A stretch of 6,109 nt of DNA from Candidatus Anoxychlamydiales bacterium (lineage in GTDB: Bacteria; Chlamydiota; Chlamydiia; Chlamydiales; SM23-39). The DNA lies in assembly GCA_011064905.1 (NCBI GenBank), contig JAAKFW010000094.1:1-6109 (forward strand). Reading direction: 5' to 3'. The position numbers were made by a program, and so were the translations under genes. The notes beneath the pieces are model-generated. The model did not search any database. It was not told the DNA's origin and worked only from the letters and a program-made list of their open reading frames with translations. Of this stretch, positions 5,429-6,109 are shown in pieces. The stretch's first letter is position 1. Each line of letters starts with the position of its first letter.

Positions 5429-6109
5429 GTGGAAAGTAAATTTAGTAGGGAGGAAACATATCAACTATATCTAATGGGAATACAAGAAGCTATTAAAGCT
5501 AATAATAAATATCGAGCTAGAAGATTTTATGAAAAAGCTCTTAGCACTGCAAAGGATAATCTTGATAAAAAACCTTCAGATACAGTAAATGAAAGGCTCA
5601 AACAAGCTCACTTGATTTATTTAAATTTTTTAGATGATTTTCTCGATAGGAAAGAAAAACTAAAAGTTTATAAAAATTTACATAAGCTTTTACCAAAAGA
5701 TGGATATTTAGAAGAATATAAAAAATTAATGGGAAAAAGCTATAAAAAAAGACTCATTGTCGGTGATGGAAACTTTTCATATACTGAAGATTTGATTAAT
5801 CAACATAAAGATACTCATCCAGATCTTGCTAAATCAATAACTCCTACAGAAATTACAGATTGGTATTTAAGTGATGCTGATACAAAAAAAAGAGTTCAAA
5901 AGTTAATGGAAGAAGGAGTGAAATTTCTTTTTGATGTAGATGCAACAACAATACATGAAAAGTTCAAAAGTAAAAGATTTCATAGAATTCATTGGAATTG
6001 TCCATTTGGAAGCTCTGGTCCTATTCCTGAAAAAATAGAAAAATTTTATAAATCTGCTTCAGATTTACAAAAACCCTTTGATCGAGTTCATATGACTCTA
6101 GCACAAGAA
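5429..6109 (+). CDS. Third fragment: TPR-like helices and BMT5-like (DUF2431) methyltransferase domain, partial
   Basis: This is open for 227 codons to the window edge, in the same frame as the two preceding fragments. TPR-like helices (for example NNKYRARRFYEKALSTAKDN) precede a Rossmann domain. Composite residues 585-594 are RLIVGDGNFS, the glycine-rich SAM-binding motif I of the BMT5-like family, whose yeast member Bmt5 makes m3U in 25S rRNA. Also matching are SITPTEITDWYLSDAD, EEGVKFLFDVDATTIHE (with Asp648) and HRIHWNCPFGSSG (HWNCP at 665-669), then RVHMTLAQ. Bacterial members are of unknown substrate; RNA methylation is inferred from the family. If expressed independently, GTG 5429 directly abuts the previous stop. 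Alternatively ATG 5474 lies 18 bases after an SD-like AGGGAGGAA (5447-5455), which is longer than ideal. The domain is incomplete because the window ends. Confidence 0.72.
   Translation, partial: MESKFSREETYQLYLMGIQEAIKANNKYRARRFYEKALSTAKDNLDKKPSDTVNERLKQAHLIYLNFLDDFLDRKEKLKVYKNLHKLLPKDGYLEEYKKLMGKSYKKRLIVGDGNFSYTEDLINQHKDTHPDLAKSITPTEITDWYLSDADTKKRVQKLMEEGVKFLFDVDATTIHEKFKSKRFHRIHWNCPFGSSGPIPEKIEKFYKSASDLQKPFDRVHMTLAQE

Larger units (their letters stand above)
3998..6109 (+). pseudogene. WD-like propeller / TPR-like / BMT5-like methyltransferase gene with two in-frame TAA codons
   Basis: One frame runs from ATG 3998 to the window edge (704 codons) with no frameshift, broken only by TAA at codon 172 (4511-4513) and codon 477 (5426-5428). 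Sequence on both sides of each stop reads as one protein. The first stop sits in GKYTI-stop-LWDW, a WD-repeat strand in which Lys, Gln or Glu would be usual (one base from TAA). The second sits in helical repeat sequence (CLAY-stop-VESKF). Domain order is a beta-propeller (about 1-450), TPR-like helices (about 451-575), then a BMT5-like Rossmann methyltransferase from about 583 onward. TAA serves as the normal stop of the three intact genes upstream, so codon reassignment is unlikely. Recent nonsense mutation is the simplest reading. Sequencing error, readthrough or re-initiation of the last part are alternatives. The C-terminus lies outside the window. Confidence 0.75.

Overview
The window is very A+T-rich over most of its length: single 60-base lines I counted hold 18-27% G+C. 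It carries compact genes with standard bacterial Shine-Dalgarno (SD) sites and only TAA stops. Several features suggest a host-dependent or amoeba-associated bacterium. These are a short-LID adenylate-kinase-like enzyme, a XerD-type recombinase ending in a His-Pro-Arg tail, a lysine-rich orphan membrane protein, and a large protein joining a WD-like propeller, TPR-like helices and a BMT5-like methyltransferase domain. A member of the Chlamydiota is my best guess, but this is inference from protein style and not proof.

Layout. On the left edge (1-305, minus strand) is the N-terminus of a proline/serine-rich protein. It has a much higher G+C content (133 of the first 300 bases, 44%) and its own good promoter facing left. 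A 254-bp divergent intergenic region separates it from the plus-strand genes. The nucleoside monophosphate (adenylate) kinase gene follows at 560-1153. A 228-bp, almost pure A/T spacer comes next. It holds a perfect 15+15-bp inverted repeat, an extended -10 promoter and an exact 11-bp tandem repeat. The spacer precedes a 527-residue membrane protein of unknown function (1382-2965). The tyrosine recombinase XerD (3022-3900) follows after a short hairpin-forming leader without an SD site.

From 3998 to the right edge a single reading frame runs for more than 2.1 kb with no frameshift. It is cut by two TAA codons (4511-4513 and 5426-5428). Read through, it encodes a WD-like beta-propeller, a TPR-like helical stretch and a BMT5-like (former DUF2431) Rossmann methyltransferase domain that runs off the window. 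The first stop falls inside a typical WD signature, so this looks like one gene recently broken into three pieces, or one expressed by readthrough or re-initiation.

The genes do not form an obvious pathway. The spacing and separate promoters or leaders suggest independent transcription units. The kinase and XerD are housekeeping functions (nucleotide balance, chromosome dimer resolution). The left-edge protein, the membrane protein and the composite gene are lineage-specific accessory genes whose roles cannot be read from sequence alone.
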